Assembly (NCBI GenBank): GCA_958450325.1
Contig: OY288259.1
Span: 21,136,734-21,200,733, forward strand
Direction of reading: 5' to 3'
DNA length: 64,000 nucleotides
Origin: Agrostemma githago
Taxonomy: Eukaryota > Streptophyta > Magnoliopsida > Caryophyllales > Caryophyllaceae
Positions 1 through 10,640 of the stretch are shown here, piece by piece. The notes beneath the pieces are model-generated. The model did not search any database. It saw nothing but the letters and a program-made list of their open reading frames with translations, and had not been told where the DNA came from. The stretch's first letter is position 1, and each line of letters begins with the position of its first letter. Position numbers and translations under genes: made by a program.

Positions 1-140
1 TGTAGTGAAGGGTCAATGTTGGGTATTTGTCTGACTAAGATTTGTCTAACTAAGGTTGTTTTGAGGGATCACTTTGTGCAGATACATCAGGGGCATGACA
101 ATAGGACGAGGTATAGAATTCCTGTGGGATAAGATTTCCT

Positions 141-389
141 ATGGAGAAAACGGCCGAAGTTTTAATGGCTAGACTGTTGTGGAGTATCTGGGAAGTTCCC
201 AAAGACCAATTCATACATGGCTCGTGTTCAGAGATGCAATACAGACTAGAGGGAAAGCTGCAGAAGTTATTGTGTGTGCTGCACGATGAAACAAGATACC
301 ACCTCTTCTTTGACTATTGTTATAGTCAGTTGGTCGGTGGAGTGACTGGTTGGCTGGGCATAAGGCTAATGACTCCGCTTATGTTATGA
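141..389 (+). pseudogene. Decayed LINE reverse-transcriptase C-terminal zinc-binding (zf-RVT-like) fragment
   Basis: The 82-residue frame contains WSIWEVPKDQFIHGS near its start and LLCVLHDETRYHLFFDYCYS later, followed by GWLGI. Plant LINE polyproteins end in a zinc-binding region of this shape (trp-rich start, Cys pair, HLFFxC, WLGI). The expected second cysteine of the first pair is missing, and a neighbouring frame carries WLVFRDAIQTR, so at least one frameshift separates the two halves. No intact start or upstream reverse transcriptase is present in the window. The likely LINE 3' end reappears at 6660-6936 after the inserted elements. It could alternatively be a remnant of a host gene that borrowed this domain. 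Confidence 0.5.
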
Positions 390-440
390 CGAACACGTTT
401 TCAATGCAAGATTATAAGAGTTGCATTCAATGTTGCTATA

Positions 441-543
441 TACTCCGATCCCTCCGGTCACTATATATTTTTCGCCAAATTTCATGAATATTTTTGAGTA
501 TTATTTTAATGGAATGAGGCGAAAAATAGTGACCGGATGAAGT
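441..543. mobile_element. Stowaway-like MITE
   Basis: About 103 bp with terminal inverted repeats. The left end reads TACTCCgatcCCTCCGGTCACTAT and the right end reads ATAGTGACCGGATGAAGTA, and both inner ends run into TTTTCGCC/GGCGAAAA. Terminal TA dinucleotides fit the Stowaway TA target site. It has no coding capacity. Copia-1 begins only four bases beyond its right end. Confidence 0.75.
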
Positions 544-546
544 ATC

Positions 547-1328
547 TGTTGGTTGTAAAGGCTTGAAAAGCCATCTCGGGTTCGATTTTACAGATTTGGG
601 CATTTTTTGTGTGTGGACTGTCCAGATTCATCTGTCCCGATTCATTCTCTCCTTGACAGATCAGTCAAATGTGACTGTTATACAAAATCATCCCATTCAT
701 TACTGGTTTTATTTTGCCATTGATGACCCAATTAAGAGCCCTCTTCAATTCGTTTTTGGCTCCTCCTCTTCACTATTTGCTATATAAATAGTGCTCTTGG
801 GTTTAGTCTTTGAGACAACAACAAACACACAAATCGAGCTCTCCTCTCCTATCCAATCTTTGTTTTTTTGGGTTAAGATCGTGCTTTTCCAAAGATCTCC
901 ACCTCGAGTGGTCGAGTCGGGTGGCTGCTGTGTTTACCTTGGGAAACTACCGGCACAAGTCGATAACCACCTCGATCGAGCGGTAATAGTTTTCAAATCA
1001 GTGGCGGGTACCACGACACAACAAATTTGTTTCGGTTTCTGTCCTGTTATTTCCGTCGATTACTTCAGTTCGGTTCGCCCCTGCCCGTTGCCTAGCTCTC
1101 CGTCCTCTGTCCGGTTATTAGTCTCCTGTCGCCTGCCGGATTTACTCACCTGCTGTCTTTGTCGGTTCGTTTGCCTGCTGTTTCTGTCTGCTCCGGTTTC
1201 CTGCTGCCTGTCCGTGACTGGTTGGTTACAGTCAGCCCCGATAGTCAGCTGCCTTCGGTTCTGGTTTCTGTCACGTCGGTTTGGTTACTGATTTTCTCTC
1301 CTTCATTGTTACTATATTCGAACTAACA
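547..1328 (+). repeat. Copia-1 5' LTR
   Basis: 782 bp, beginning TGTTGGTTGTAAAGG and ending TTCGAACTAACA. It carries a TATA box (TATATAAATA at 781-790). Downstream in R/U5 lies a single 10-bp palindrome CTCGATCGAG (971-980), the same core as the palindromes of the Tat element. The 166-residue frame across this LTR is a by-product and not a gene. Confidence 0.92.
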
Positions 1329-1357
1329 ATTTGAAAACTATTAATTTTCTTATAACA

Positions 1358-2455
1358 ATGTCCATTTTGTCAAAAACTATTCCTGACCAGTCAAAGTTGG
1401 AACCCCTTGATTGTAACAATTACAGACGATGGTCACAAAAATTATTGATGTTCTTTGAGCAATTAGAGGTCGATAATGTTCTGTTTAACGACCCTCCTAT
1501 TCCTATGTCCATTAACAACACCACCGAGGCTACTCCACCTTTAATTTCTTTCATAAATAAAAATGAGGAGTTAGTCAAGAAATAAGAGAAAGATAATAAA
1601 ACGGCTAGGTGTCATATACTCAATCATATGACTAATACTCTTTTTGACTTATTTATGGTCCATAAGTCAGCTAAATTTATTTGGGAGTCATTGGAGAAAA
1701 AATATGGGGCTGACGATGCTGGAAAAAAGAAATATGTGGTGGGTCAATGGCTAAATTTTCAAATGGTTGACGATAAACCACTTATGGATCAAGTCCATGT
1801 TTACGAAAACTTATGTAGCGATGTTGTTAATGAAGGAATGAAGTTAGATGAAGTTTTTCTTGCTAATGTTTTGTTGGAAAAATTCTCCCGTTCTTGGAGC
1901 GATTATAGAAATCAGCTGAACCACAAAAAGAAAGATTTGTCACTCCAAGAGCTAGTTATCCACATGAGAACTGAGGAGGCCAATCGTCTAAAAGATAAAT
2001 CTCTTAGTCTGTCCCTCAATCCCGTTAAAGCTAATCTCGTTGAAACAGGTAGGTCTTCTAAGGGAGAGAACAAGCAGGGAAATAAGGGAAATAAGGGGAA
2101 CAAGGGATACACTAAGGGTGGTGAAGGCAAGGATCAGGGGAGCAAAAGCAAACAAAATCAAGGAAAATACACCAAAGTCATTCCAAAAATTCAGAAACCA
2201 AATACTAATCTGGTGTGCTGTGTATGTGGTCAACCAAGTCACAAAGCTTATCAATGCCCTCAGAAAAAAGGTGGTCATGTTGGCCAAGCTAATCTTGCTG
2301 AAACAGACGACATCATTGCAGCTGTCGTGGTTGAGGCAAATCTGGTGGCAAATGCTAGTGACTGGATTCTGGATACTGGAGCTTCAAGGCATCTCTGTGC
2401 TAACAAGGAGCTGTTTGCCGAGTTTGAAGCTGTAGATGATGGTGAATGCGTCTAA
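1358..2455 (+). pseudogene. Copia-1 gag and protease start (broken)
   Basis: The first in-frame ATG is at 1358. The N-terminal part contains LDCNNYRRWSQKLLMFFEQL, typical of Copia gag (capsid). A TAA at 1583-1585 interrupts the frame, which continues in the same frame to 2455. It includes a UBN2-type gag core, a lysine- and glycine-rich stretch, a CCHC zinc knuckle (CCVCGQPSHKAYQC) and the aspartic protease site WILDTGASRHLC. A TAA at 2453-2455 and a frameshift after it end the frame. Gag would form particles and package RNA, and the protease would process the polyprotein. This copy cannot make the full product. Confidence 0.88.
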
Positions 2456-2538
2456 ATGGGTAACTCCTCCTCCGCTGTTATCACAGGAAAAGGCAAGGTG
2501 TTTCTTAAACTTACCTGACTCTTGCCCTTAATAATGTT

Positions 2539-3923
2539 TTGTATGTTCTTTCATTGCGTAGAAACCTAGTGTCTGGTGCCTTACTTAACAAAGTTGGGGT
2601 GAAACTTGTTTTTGAGGCTGACAAGGTTGTAATGTCTCGCAATGGAGACTTCGTGGGCAAGGGCTATCTTAGTGGGGGTCTGTTTGTGTTGAACGTTGAT
2701 ATTTCTACCAATAATAATAAATCTTCTTCTTCTGCTTCTATTGCTGAGTCTATTGATGTGTGGCATGGTAGACTAGGTCATGTGAATGTTGAGTCTATTA
2801 AAAAAACTCAAATCAATGTCGCTTATCCCGTCACTTTTCTCAGAAGTGTTTAATAAATGTCCTAATTGTGTAGAGGCTAAATTTGCTAAGAAGCCAAATA
2901 AACCTGTTAAGACTAGACATACTGACCTTCTAGAATTAATTCACACCGACCTAACAGACTTTAAAAGCACTATGAGCAGAGAAGGCAAACATTACTATGT
3001 CACTTTTATCGATGATTATTCTAGGTACACTAAAGTGTATTTACTTACACATAAAATTGAAGCAGGGGATATGTTTGTAAAGTTTAAAAACGAGGTAGAA
3101 AATCAACTTGATAAGAAGATTAAAAGAGTTAGGTCCGATAGGGGCGGTGAATATGGCTCTAATTATTTAATAGACTTCTGTGAGAAATATGGTCTAATTC
3201 ATGAGAAAAGTCCACCTTACACACCCCAATCAAATGGAGTAACTGAACGTAAAAACAGATGACATGTGGGGGGAAGCGGTTTTGTCTGTCTGTCATATTC
3301 TTAATAGGGTACCTCATAAGAAACTAGATAAGACACTCTACGAGTTGTGGAAGGGTTATGCTCCCATCCTTAGTTTTCTGAGAGTGTGGGGGTGTTTAGC
3401 TAAAGTGGGTTTACCTCATTTTAGGAGGCCTACTATAGGACCTAAAACCTATGATTGCGTTTTCGTTGGATATGCTCAAAATAGTGCTGCATATAGATTT
3501 ATGTCTTTAAGTGATCAATCTATTTCTGAAGCTAGAGACGCTGAATTTTTTGAGCATGTTTTTCCATTAAAGAAAGATGTTGCATCATTGCCTGAGTTGT
3601 CTGAATTGCCTGTTAATCCTGCTGATAGTTCCATGCATGCTAGGAGTAGTACCTCTGTTGATCATGATGTTGAACCTAGAAGGAGTAAAAGGCCTAGAAT
3701 TGAGAAAGATTTCGGTGATGACTTTATTACAACTTTCTTAACTGAAAATGCATGTAATTTTTGCACGAGTGATGAGTTTGTTTCTGCCTTTTTAATGGAA
3801 GAAGATCCAAAAACCTATAATGAGGCTATGAGGTCTATTGATGCTAACTTTTGGAAAGATGCCATTAAAAGTGAACTAGACTCTATTGTTTCAAATCAGA
3901 CATGGGAGTTAACTGATTTACCT
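2539..3923 (+). pseudogene. Copia-1 integrase region (frame-broken)
   Basis: It begins with the protease tail and the pre-integrase motif VWHGRLGHVNVESIKK near 2757-2805. A frame change follows, to a block with HTDLTDF, FIDDYSRYTKVYLL, SDRGGEYGS and PPYTPQSNGVTERKNR, which supplies the D, D and E of the integrase core. A TGA at 3260-3262 follows the SNGVTERKNR block, and the next stretch (WGEAVLSVCHILNRVPHKKLDKTLYELWKG) is in another frame with some sequence lost between them. The C-terminal tail contains GYAQNSAAYRF. Integrase would insert the cDNA. It is not functional as written. Confidence 0.88.
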
Positions 3924-5357
3924 TAAGGGTGTAAGCCGATTTCCAATAAATGGTTATTTAAAAAGAAACTTAGACCCGACAGTACGATAGAAAGGTTCAA
4001 GGCTAGACTTGTGGTAAGAGGGTTTACACAAAAGAAATATATTGATTACTTTGATACTTACTCACCTGTGACCAAAATTTCCACCATTAGAACTCTAATC
4101 GCTTCAGCTGCTATTCATAATCTTGTGATACAACAGATGGATGTAAAAACAACTTTTTTGAATGGAGACTTAAAGAAAGAGATCTGCATGTCTCAACCCG
4201 AGGGGTTTGTGGTTAAAGGTCAAGAGAGTAAAGTGTGTAGACTAAGAAAATCACTATACGGTCTAAAACAAGCACCCAAACAGTGGTATGAAAAATTTCA
4301 CAACACCTTGATTAAAGATGGCTACATTACCAATAATTCTGATTCATGTGTGTATTCAAAGATGTTTGGATCAGATTGTGTGATTATTTGCTTGTATGTT
4401 GATGACATGTTAATAATTGGTAAGAATTTATTTGTCGTAAATAAAACCAAACAGTTCTTGTCATCACAGTTTGAGATGAAAGATTTAGGGAAAGCTGATG
4501 TTATCCTAGGAGTTAAAATTATCCAAAACTCAAATGGAATCGCCCTAACTCAGTCTCATTATGTGGAAAAGGTGTTGAGAAAATTTGACCACTTTGATGT
4601 TGAGCCTGCTAGAACTCCTTATGATCCTAGTGTTCACCTGTGTAAAAACTTGGTCGAAAGTTTCTCCCAAGAAGAATATGCTAACATCATAGGAAGTGTG
4701 ATGTTTCTCATGAACTGCACTCGGCCTGATATTGCTTATGTTGTGAGTAGGCTAAGTAGATATACACATAACCCTAACAGTGAACATTGGACTGCTTTGA
4801 GTCGTTTGCTACAATATCTGAAAGGTACTTGCGATCTATGCTTGCATTACGGTACGTACCCTGCTGTGCTAGAAGGATACAGTGATGCTAACTGGATCAG
4901 CAGTAATCCAGAAACCAGTTCAACTAGTGGTTATGTGTTTACCATAGGTGGAGGTGCTATCTCGTGGAAGTGTTCGAAGCAGACTTGCATAGCAACCTCC
5001 ACTATGGAATCTGAGTTTATTGCTCTTGAGTTGGCAGAACAAGAGGCACATTGGCTGAGAAACTTGCTAGCAGACATGTCGTTGTGGGGGGGACAGGTTG
5101 CACCAGTCTCCTTCCACTGTGATTCACAAGCAGCAATTGGTGTTGCTAAGAATGATGTCTACAATGGCAAGAAAAGACATATTCGAATCAGGCATGGTGT
5201 GGTTAAACAATTACTGAAAAATGGAGTAATTGTTGTGGACTATGTGAGGTCCGAAAGCAATCTTGCCGATCTTTTTACAAAAGGATTGCCACGGAGAGTA
5301 GTCCGTGAATTGTCGAGGGGAATGGGACTTAGGTTCATAAGTCAAAGCAGTGTATGA
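3924..5357 (+). pseudogene. Copia-1 reverse transcriptase and RNase H
   Basis: A single TAA (3924-3926) separates this from the preceding frame, then the frame is open to 5357. Motifs in order are: the RT start with a KARLVVRGFTQ-like block, QQMDVKTTFLNGDL, SLYGLKQAPKQWY, the catalytic box LYVDDMLI, and RNase H with SDANWISSNPETSSTSGYVF and STMESEFIAL. This is the best preserved part of Copia-1. Reverse transcriptase copies element RNA into cDNA and RNase H removes the RNA strand. The earlier breaks mean it could only be supplied in trans, if at all. Confidence 0.9.
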
Positions 5358-5860
5358 TTTGACATGAACCAAAGACTATTCCTATGGCATTTAATCCATA
5401 GCCTTTATGGTGGTGTTGGTTGAGAAGCACTTGATGGATTTGTGATTTTGTTTTACAGGATGGACTCCTACGTCCTTAATGGTTCTAGTGAGAAGTGCTA
5501 TTGAGAAGCACTTGAACCACGTATACGGGTGAGACGATTTAGCCGCCGTCTATGTTAGACTTTAAAAAGTCTCAACTAAAACACTTGTTATACCGATGTA
5601 AACGCGTGGGCATGAAAAGCGTTGCATATTGAAATCGCGGAACAAGCATGATTTGAAGGTATGATATGTGTAATGAGGGTCTCAGCCGAAAATCAGTAAG
5701 GAATAATTCAAATTGAAAGATATTCTCTTGTTTGAAAGTAAGTTGTTGCCTCATTTTCACTAATGTGTCAATTCAAGTCGAAAGACATTGATACCTAAGT
5801 ATCCAAACCTTCCTTAACCCATAGTTTTTCTCTCATCTTTCCTTCGACTTTGTGGGGGAT
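5358..5860 (+). other. Copia-1 3' noncoding region and polypurine tract
   Basis: About 500 bp between the RNase H stop and the 3' LTR. I see no coding signal. It ends in TTTGTGGGGGAT, the purine-rich second-strand primer next to the LTR. Confidence 0.75.
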
Positions 5861-6654
5861 TGTTGGTTGTAAAGGCTTGAAAAGCCATCTCGGGCTCGGT
5901 TTTACATATTTGGGCATTTTTTGTGTGTGGACTGTCCAGATTCATCTGTCCCGATTCATTCTCTCCTTGTCAGTCAAATGTGACTGTTATACAAAATCAT
6001 CCCATTCATTACTGGTTTTATATTGCCATTGATGACCCAATTAAGAGCCCTCTTCAATTCGTTTTTGGCTCCTCTTCTTCACTATTTGCTGTATAAATAG
6101 TGCTCTTGGGTTCAGTCCTTAAGACAACAACAAAAACACTAATCGAGCTCTCCTCTCCTCTCCAATCTCTCTGTTTTTTTGGGTTAAGATCGTGCTTTTC
6201 CAAAGCTCTCCGCCTCGAGTGGTCGAGTCGGGTTTCTGCTGTGTTTACCTTGGGAAACTACCGGCACAAGTCGATAACCACCTCGATCGAGCGGTAATAG
6301 TTTTCAAATCAGTGGCGGGTATCACAACACAGCAAATTTGTTTCGGTTTTATGTCCTGTTATTTCCGTTGATTACTTAAGTTCGGTTCGCCCCTGCCCAT
6401 TGCCTAGCTCTCCGTCCTCTGTCCGGTTATTAGTCTCCTGTCGCCTGTAGCCTGTCGCCTGCCAGATTTACTCACCTGCTGTCTTTGTCGGTTCGTTTGC
6501 CTGCTGTTTCTGTCCGCTCCGGTTTCCTGCTGCCTGTCCGTGACTGGTTGGTTACGGTCAGCCTCGATAGTCAGCTGCCTTCGGTTCTGGTTTCTGTCAC
6601 GTCGGTTTGGTTACTGATTTTCTCTCTTTCATTGTTACTATATTCGAACTAACA
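5861..6654 (+). repeat. Copia-1 3' LTR
   Basis: 794 bp, same ends as the 5' LTR. It differs by substitutions, by a short duplication of CCTGTCGCCTG-like sequence near 6445, and by loss of a few bases near 5970. The TATA box is TATAAATAG at about 6092. Confidence 0.92.
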
Positions 6655-6659
6655 GTATC

Positions 6660-6936
6660 ACATTTGGTACCAAAAGAATAAAAGCCGAGTTGAAGATGTC
6701 TTACTACAGCCTAAGGAGACATTAAAGAGGATACAGTTTGACGTGTGTTCTTGAGCACAATTGTTGGTTAAGGGAGAGCTAAATAGTAAAGACAAATTGT
6801 GGTTTAATAGAGTGAAAAAATGTAGCTAGAGCTAGATTGTTAGTTTGATAGCTAGTTGATTGTCTAAGAGTGGTGGTGGCACATGGTGTCCAAATTTTTG
6901 ATTAATATAAATAATTACATTTCATCAAAAAAAAAA
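6660..6936 (+). other. Probable LINE 3' end with poly(A) tract
   Basis: Unique sequence ends in TTAATATAAATAATTACATTT followed by CATC and a run of A (6927-6936). This is the common look of plant LINE 3' tails. Together with the zf-RVT fragment at 141-389 it suggests one LINE split by the MITE and Copia-1. The short Copia-type element begins directly after the A run. Confidence 0.5.
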
Positions 6937-6937
6937 T

Positions 6938-7331
6938 TGTTATTACGGAAGAGAAAGACAAACAAATAAGAACGTAAAATCGAGAGACAGACAGATTTAC
7001 GTGGTTCACTAACAACCTGTTAGCTACGTCCACGGGCAGAAGGAGGGGATAGTTTTATTAACTTTGAGGAGAGGTTACAGATTTCAGACTGATATCATAA
7101 TTCTTATGATAGAGGTATGAGAGTTTATATACTACTCTCAACCTAAACAGAAACTCTAAACAGATTAGGAAACCTATACAATAGGAAAATCCTAGGTTAG
7201 ATACTCAGATATTGATTAGGAAACTCTAATCAATCAGATCTTAATTAGGAAACTTTCCTAATTAAACAGATTCAGGTCAGAAACCAATTCGAGATCCGAA
7301 AAGACAATTGCTAGGCACTTATTTCCTAACA
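6938..7331 (-). repeat. Short Copia-type element, 3' LTR
   Basis: 394 bp, starting TGTTATTACGGAAG and ending TTATTTCCTAACA on the plus strand. It contains a tract of related AGGAAAC/TTTCCTA repeats. Confidence 0.92.
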
Positions 7332-7538
7332 ATCTCCACCTTGACTCGAATTGTCTCTCAATCAGATCAGACAGATGCACTCCAACGAATGCCAGATGTA
7401 CCAGAAATCTCCTCAATCAGACAGATGTACCAAATGCACTCCAACGAATGCCAGATGTACCAGAAATAAAACTCCTCTCCCCCTCCTGCCTCAGATATTG
7501 CCCAACAAAGGGCGATCTTCCCCGAGATCTCGACTGTC

Positions 7539-7700
7539 TTTTTCACCCAAGACACGGGTCTTGCCTTTTTCACCCAAGACACGGGTCTTGCCTTTTTCAC
7601 CCAAGGCCCGGGTCCTGCCTTTTTTAACCCAAGGCACGGGTCCTGCCTTTTTCACCCAAGGCACGGGTCTTGCCTTTTTAACCCAAGGCACGGGTCTGAC
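7539..7700. repeat. 27-bp tandem repeat, six copies
   Basis: Six head-to-tail copies of a unit like TTTTTCACCCAAGGCACGGG plus TCTTGCC. Four copies are 27 bp, one is 28 bp and the last is about 26 bp. On the element's sense (minus) strand the unit keeps frame and gives a nine-residue repeat with GEKGKTRVL character. It lies at the 3' end of the gag fragment. Confidence 0.85.
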
Positions 7701-8125
7701 AGACCTATCCTTTCATCTTCATGACCATACCTGTTCCGAAGCTTGATTGACCGCTCACGGACCAAACTCTGCTGCTTCTGAACTGGCAATGAAGAAAATG
7801 ATGGTTCAGACTCAGATTCAGATTCAGACTGTAGTGGTTGATATTCAGACTTTGCTTCACTCTCCTCAAGAGTTACTTGCTGCTCCACCTGTTTATCAAT
7901 ACTACCACTACTACTTCTATCTTCCTCCGATTTCAGTGATGATATCATCCGACAAACTGAACACTCCTCCTCCAGAACGGCCATCTCAGCGGTGACTGTG
8001 TCGTCTTTCTTCACGAATGGCGCCCACCGTCTCTGTTGTTTTAACAACGCTCGCATCTTGATCTGCCACAGACTAAAACTATTCCTCCCATCAAAACTCT
8101 CGAATTTAACGCTCATCCCAGACAT
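7652..8125 (-). pseudogene. Truncated Copia gag with Ser/Glu-rich tail in the short element
   Basis: Starting at the ATG at 8125, the frame opens with SVKFESFDGRNSFSLWQIKM, the N-terminal signature of Copia gag (FDG...WQxKM). The normal capsid core is replaced by an acidic serine-rich stretch (LQSESESESEPSFSS) and then runs into the 27-bp repeats, where it stops at 7652. There is no zinc knuckle, protease, integrase or reverse transcriptase. It may retain a packaging or structural role, or be a passive remnant. Confidence 0.65.
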
Positions 8126-8166
8126 CTTTCTCACAGATCGGATGAACCAAAGCTCTGATACCAGTT

Positions 8167-8560
8167 TGTTATTACGGAAGAGAAAGACAAACAAATAAGA
8201 ACGTAAAATCGAGAGACAGACAGATTTACGTGGTTCACTAACAACCTGTTAGCTACGTCCACGGGCAGAAGGAGGGGATAGTTTTATTAACTTTGAGGAG
8301 AGGTTACAGATTTCAGACTGATATCATAATTCTTATGATAGAGGTATGAGAGTTTATATACTACTCTCAACCTAAACAGAAACTCTAAACAGATTAGGAA
8401 ACCTATACAATAGGAAAATCCTAGGTTAGATACTCAGATATTGATTAGGAAACTCTAATCAATCAGATCTTAATTAGGAAACTTTCCTAATTAAACAGAT
8501 TCAGGTCAGAAACCAATTCGAGATCCGAAAAGACAATTGCTAGGCACTTATTTCCTAACA
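8167..8560 (-). repeat. Short Copia-type element, 5' LTR
   Basis: 394 bp. No difference from the partner LTR at 6938-7331 was seen by eye. The primer-binding site follows it on the minus strand (8152-8164). Confidence 0.92.
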
Positions 8561-9229
8561 AAAATAGTATTAAAATATGTAGACTTAGTATTAAGTGTTA
8601 GAATCCTATCTCCATGGAAATACTAACAGTATGCTTAAGTAGACTAATTCCTATTATGTAGCTTAAAGACGTAATCTTGCAATACTTCTATACTAATAAA
8701 AATAGTTACAATTGTAGTCAATATATATTTATAGTAAAAGCGTATATATTTATTATAAAAACAACTACAAAATCAAATACTCCCACTAGTCATTTATTTG
8801 TTTACATTTGATTGAAACAAATGATGATGGCGGAAGAAATAGTCATTCAAAGGGACATCAAATAATAAGTACTTCGTAATAATTACGAACAACACATTAT
8901 AGCTAGGTGCAAAAAAATGGTCTCGCAATATATTAATGAGATATCGTTTATCCCAAGTTTTTGTAAAAAAACAAAAACTAATAACTCTTCATTTTTTTCC
9001 TATTTAATTTGTGTTAGGAATTTAAAAAGATTGAAGACTAATTTATAAGTTTAGCCAAAGTACATTCCAAACCTTTTAATAACTATTCCAAATAAAATAT
9101 CCATCATCTTTAAGTAAAACCTTCCAAAATCGCCTACTCGGCAACTCAGGGCCTTCTTATCGTAACATGATCACTAATGTTGCAATGTTTAAGATCGTAA
9201 GGAAATTCCATATCAGGAGATGGTAATTA
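8561..9229. other. AT-rich stretch without recognisable features
   Basis: No frame of note, no LTR ends and no tRNA. The left side continues from the AAAAT duplication. The right side runs into the truncated RNase H of Copia-2, and the 3' LTR expected for Copia-2 is not recognisable here. Confidence 0.5.
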
Positions 9230-9611
9230 TATCTTTTGAAATATTCTGCTTCAGCAGTGGAGCGGGATACAGTAGGTTGCTGTTTAGAGGACCATGAGGG
9301 CAAATTGTCACCGAGAAACACACAATAACCAAAAGTAGAGTGACGGAGATCGGGACAGCCAGCCCAGTTGGCGTCGGAATAAGTAGTGAGTTTATCGAAA
9401 ACCTATTTCTTAATGCGAAGTCCGTGAGTGAGGGTGCCCTTTACATAGTGGAGAATACGTTTGAGGAACTGGAAATGGGGCTCACGAGGAGCGTGCATAT
9501 ATAAGCAAACTTATTGTACTGCATTGGAAATGTCAGGATAGGTAATAGTTAGATACTGTAGAGCCCCGGCTAAGCTGCGATAGAGAGCCGAGTCAGACAA
9601 AAGGGAGCCAT
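9230..9611 (-). pseudogene. Copia-2 relic, piece 3: end of reverse transcriptase and RNase H
   Basis: The minus strand gives SALYRSLAGALQYLTIT, then FLKRILHYVKGTLTHGL, then YSDANWAGCPDLRHSTFGYC and QQPTVSRSTAEAEY, all typical of Copia RNase H. At least two stops interrupt it. The homology ends after the TAEAEY block near 9235. The upstream part of the same gene is found at 33301-33515, on the far side of the inserted Tat element. Both edges carry GCCAT (9607-9611 and 33296-33300). Confidence 0.85.
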
Positions 9612-10416
9612 TGTGGACATGACATAGGTCCACCCCGACGCGGCCACGCACGGGTTTGGGTAGGCGAATTAATCTCCATATGAGAATGGATCGAATTGAA
9701 ATTTAGGTCTATGTGGAGTCGCCACCGAATTTTATGGTTATTCGGAACCGTTCGAGCCCACTCTATGTCGTAGTGGTCCGTATACAAAATACAGCCCATT
9801 TTTGATGTCAGAGTTTATTGGGCTCGTCCCTTTGCATTTGATACCGATACCGACATTATCGGATACCGTGTATTGAATGACTCTCGTGCGCCAACGGTTT
9901 CGGGCATCCGGAAACCGAGGTTCTGAGTAAGGGGTGAGGGTACGTGTTGGGAAGCCCACAAAGGACACCCAACCCCGCCTGCACATTAGCGGCCTCTACT
10001 AAGAATTTGAATGACTTTCCAATACACGCGTTAGTTTAACGGGAAAAATGCTTATGCAAACATTGTTTTTCCTAGGCATGTGAATGAGATTGAAAAGTGG
10101 GTTTCTATGTCAATTTAATGCAATTAATTCTACGTCAAAGTGGAATTTTAGCATGTGGGTTCATTTAGTACAATAAACGAACAATAGTTAAATTGACAAA
10201 AGAAATAACAAACGTGTTAGTAACGATGTAATAATATAACGATTAATAACGGTTTGTGCAAATATTGAATGAGATGAATGATGTACAAGATGATGCATGG
10301 TTTTGAAGAGATAGTATACACGTGATTAATTACGCACGAGTTGACCTAAGTCGTAAAATACTATCGAGTTTGAAAATAGAAGAATGTACGACTCATTGTT
10401 TTAGTCATTATAAGGT

Positions 10417-10640
10417 CACTTGATCGAGTGGTCGATGGACTCGATCGATTAGACCCATAAAAGATGATTCTGTTTTGCGTTACAGACCGTACTCGGCCGA
10501 GTTATTGACCAACTCGCTCGAGTACATGGCCACTCGATCGAGTCACTGTGAGACTCGACCGAGTGGGGGTCGAAATAAGCATTCTGACTCGATTTTGTGA
10601 TGTCACTCGATCGAGTGACTAAGGCACTCGGTCGAGTGAC
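10417..10640 (-). promoter_or_regulatory. Palindrome cluster II in Tat-type LTR
   Basis: About eight copies of the 12-bp palindrome family ACTCGNNCGAGT (for example ACTCGATCGAGT, ACTCGGCCGAGT, ACTCGACCGAGT) in 220 bp. On the element's strand the cluster is followed within 10 bp by TTATAATG, which resembles a TATA box. The partner LTR has the same cluster at 31456-31678. A promoter role is inferred. Confidence 0.55.

Larger units (their letters stand above)
547..6654 (+). mobile_element. Copia-1: full-length Copia LTR retrotransposon, coding region broken
   Basis: A complete element with 5' LTR (547-1328), gag-pol remnant, polypurine tract (TGTGGGGGAT at 5851-5860) and 3' LTR (5861-6654). The bases GTATC lie directly before it (542-546) and directly after it (6655-6659), which is a 5-bp target duplication. 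The domain order protease, integrase, reverse transcriptase, RNase H defines Copia. No tRNA-iMet primer site is obvious after the 5' LTR. The LTRs differ by several substitutions and short indels, and the reading frame has several breaks, so the copy is not recent. Confidence 0.93.
6938..8560 (-). mobile_element. Short non-autonomous Copia-type LTR element (TRIM/LARD-like)
   Basis: A 1,623-bp element with two 394-bp LTRs (6938-7331 and 8167-8560) that look identical by eye, and AAAAT on both sides (6933-6937 and 8561-8565) as target duplication. Orientation is minus: the tRNA-iMet primer complement GCTCTGATACCAG lies at 8152-8164 next to the right LTR, and the polypurine tract (AAGGTGGAGAT on the minus strand) abuts the left LTR. 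It holds only a gag N-terminal fragment and a tandem repeat, so it must depend on another Copia element for enzymes. The matching LTRs imply a recent insertion. Confidence 0.92.

Noticed and set aside
791..1291. 166-residue frame in the Copia-1 LTR
   Set aside because: It lies wholly within the LTR, has a low-complexity Ser/Cys/Leu composition, and is broken in the other LTR.
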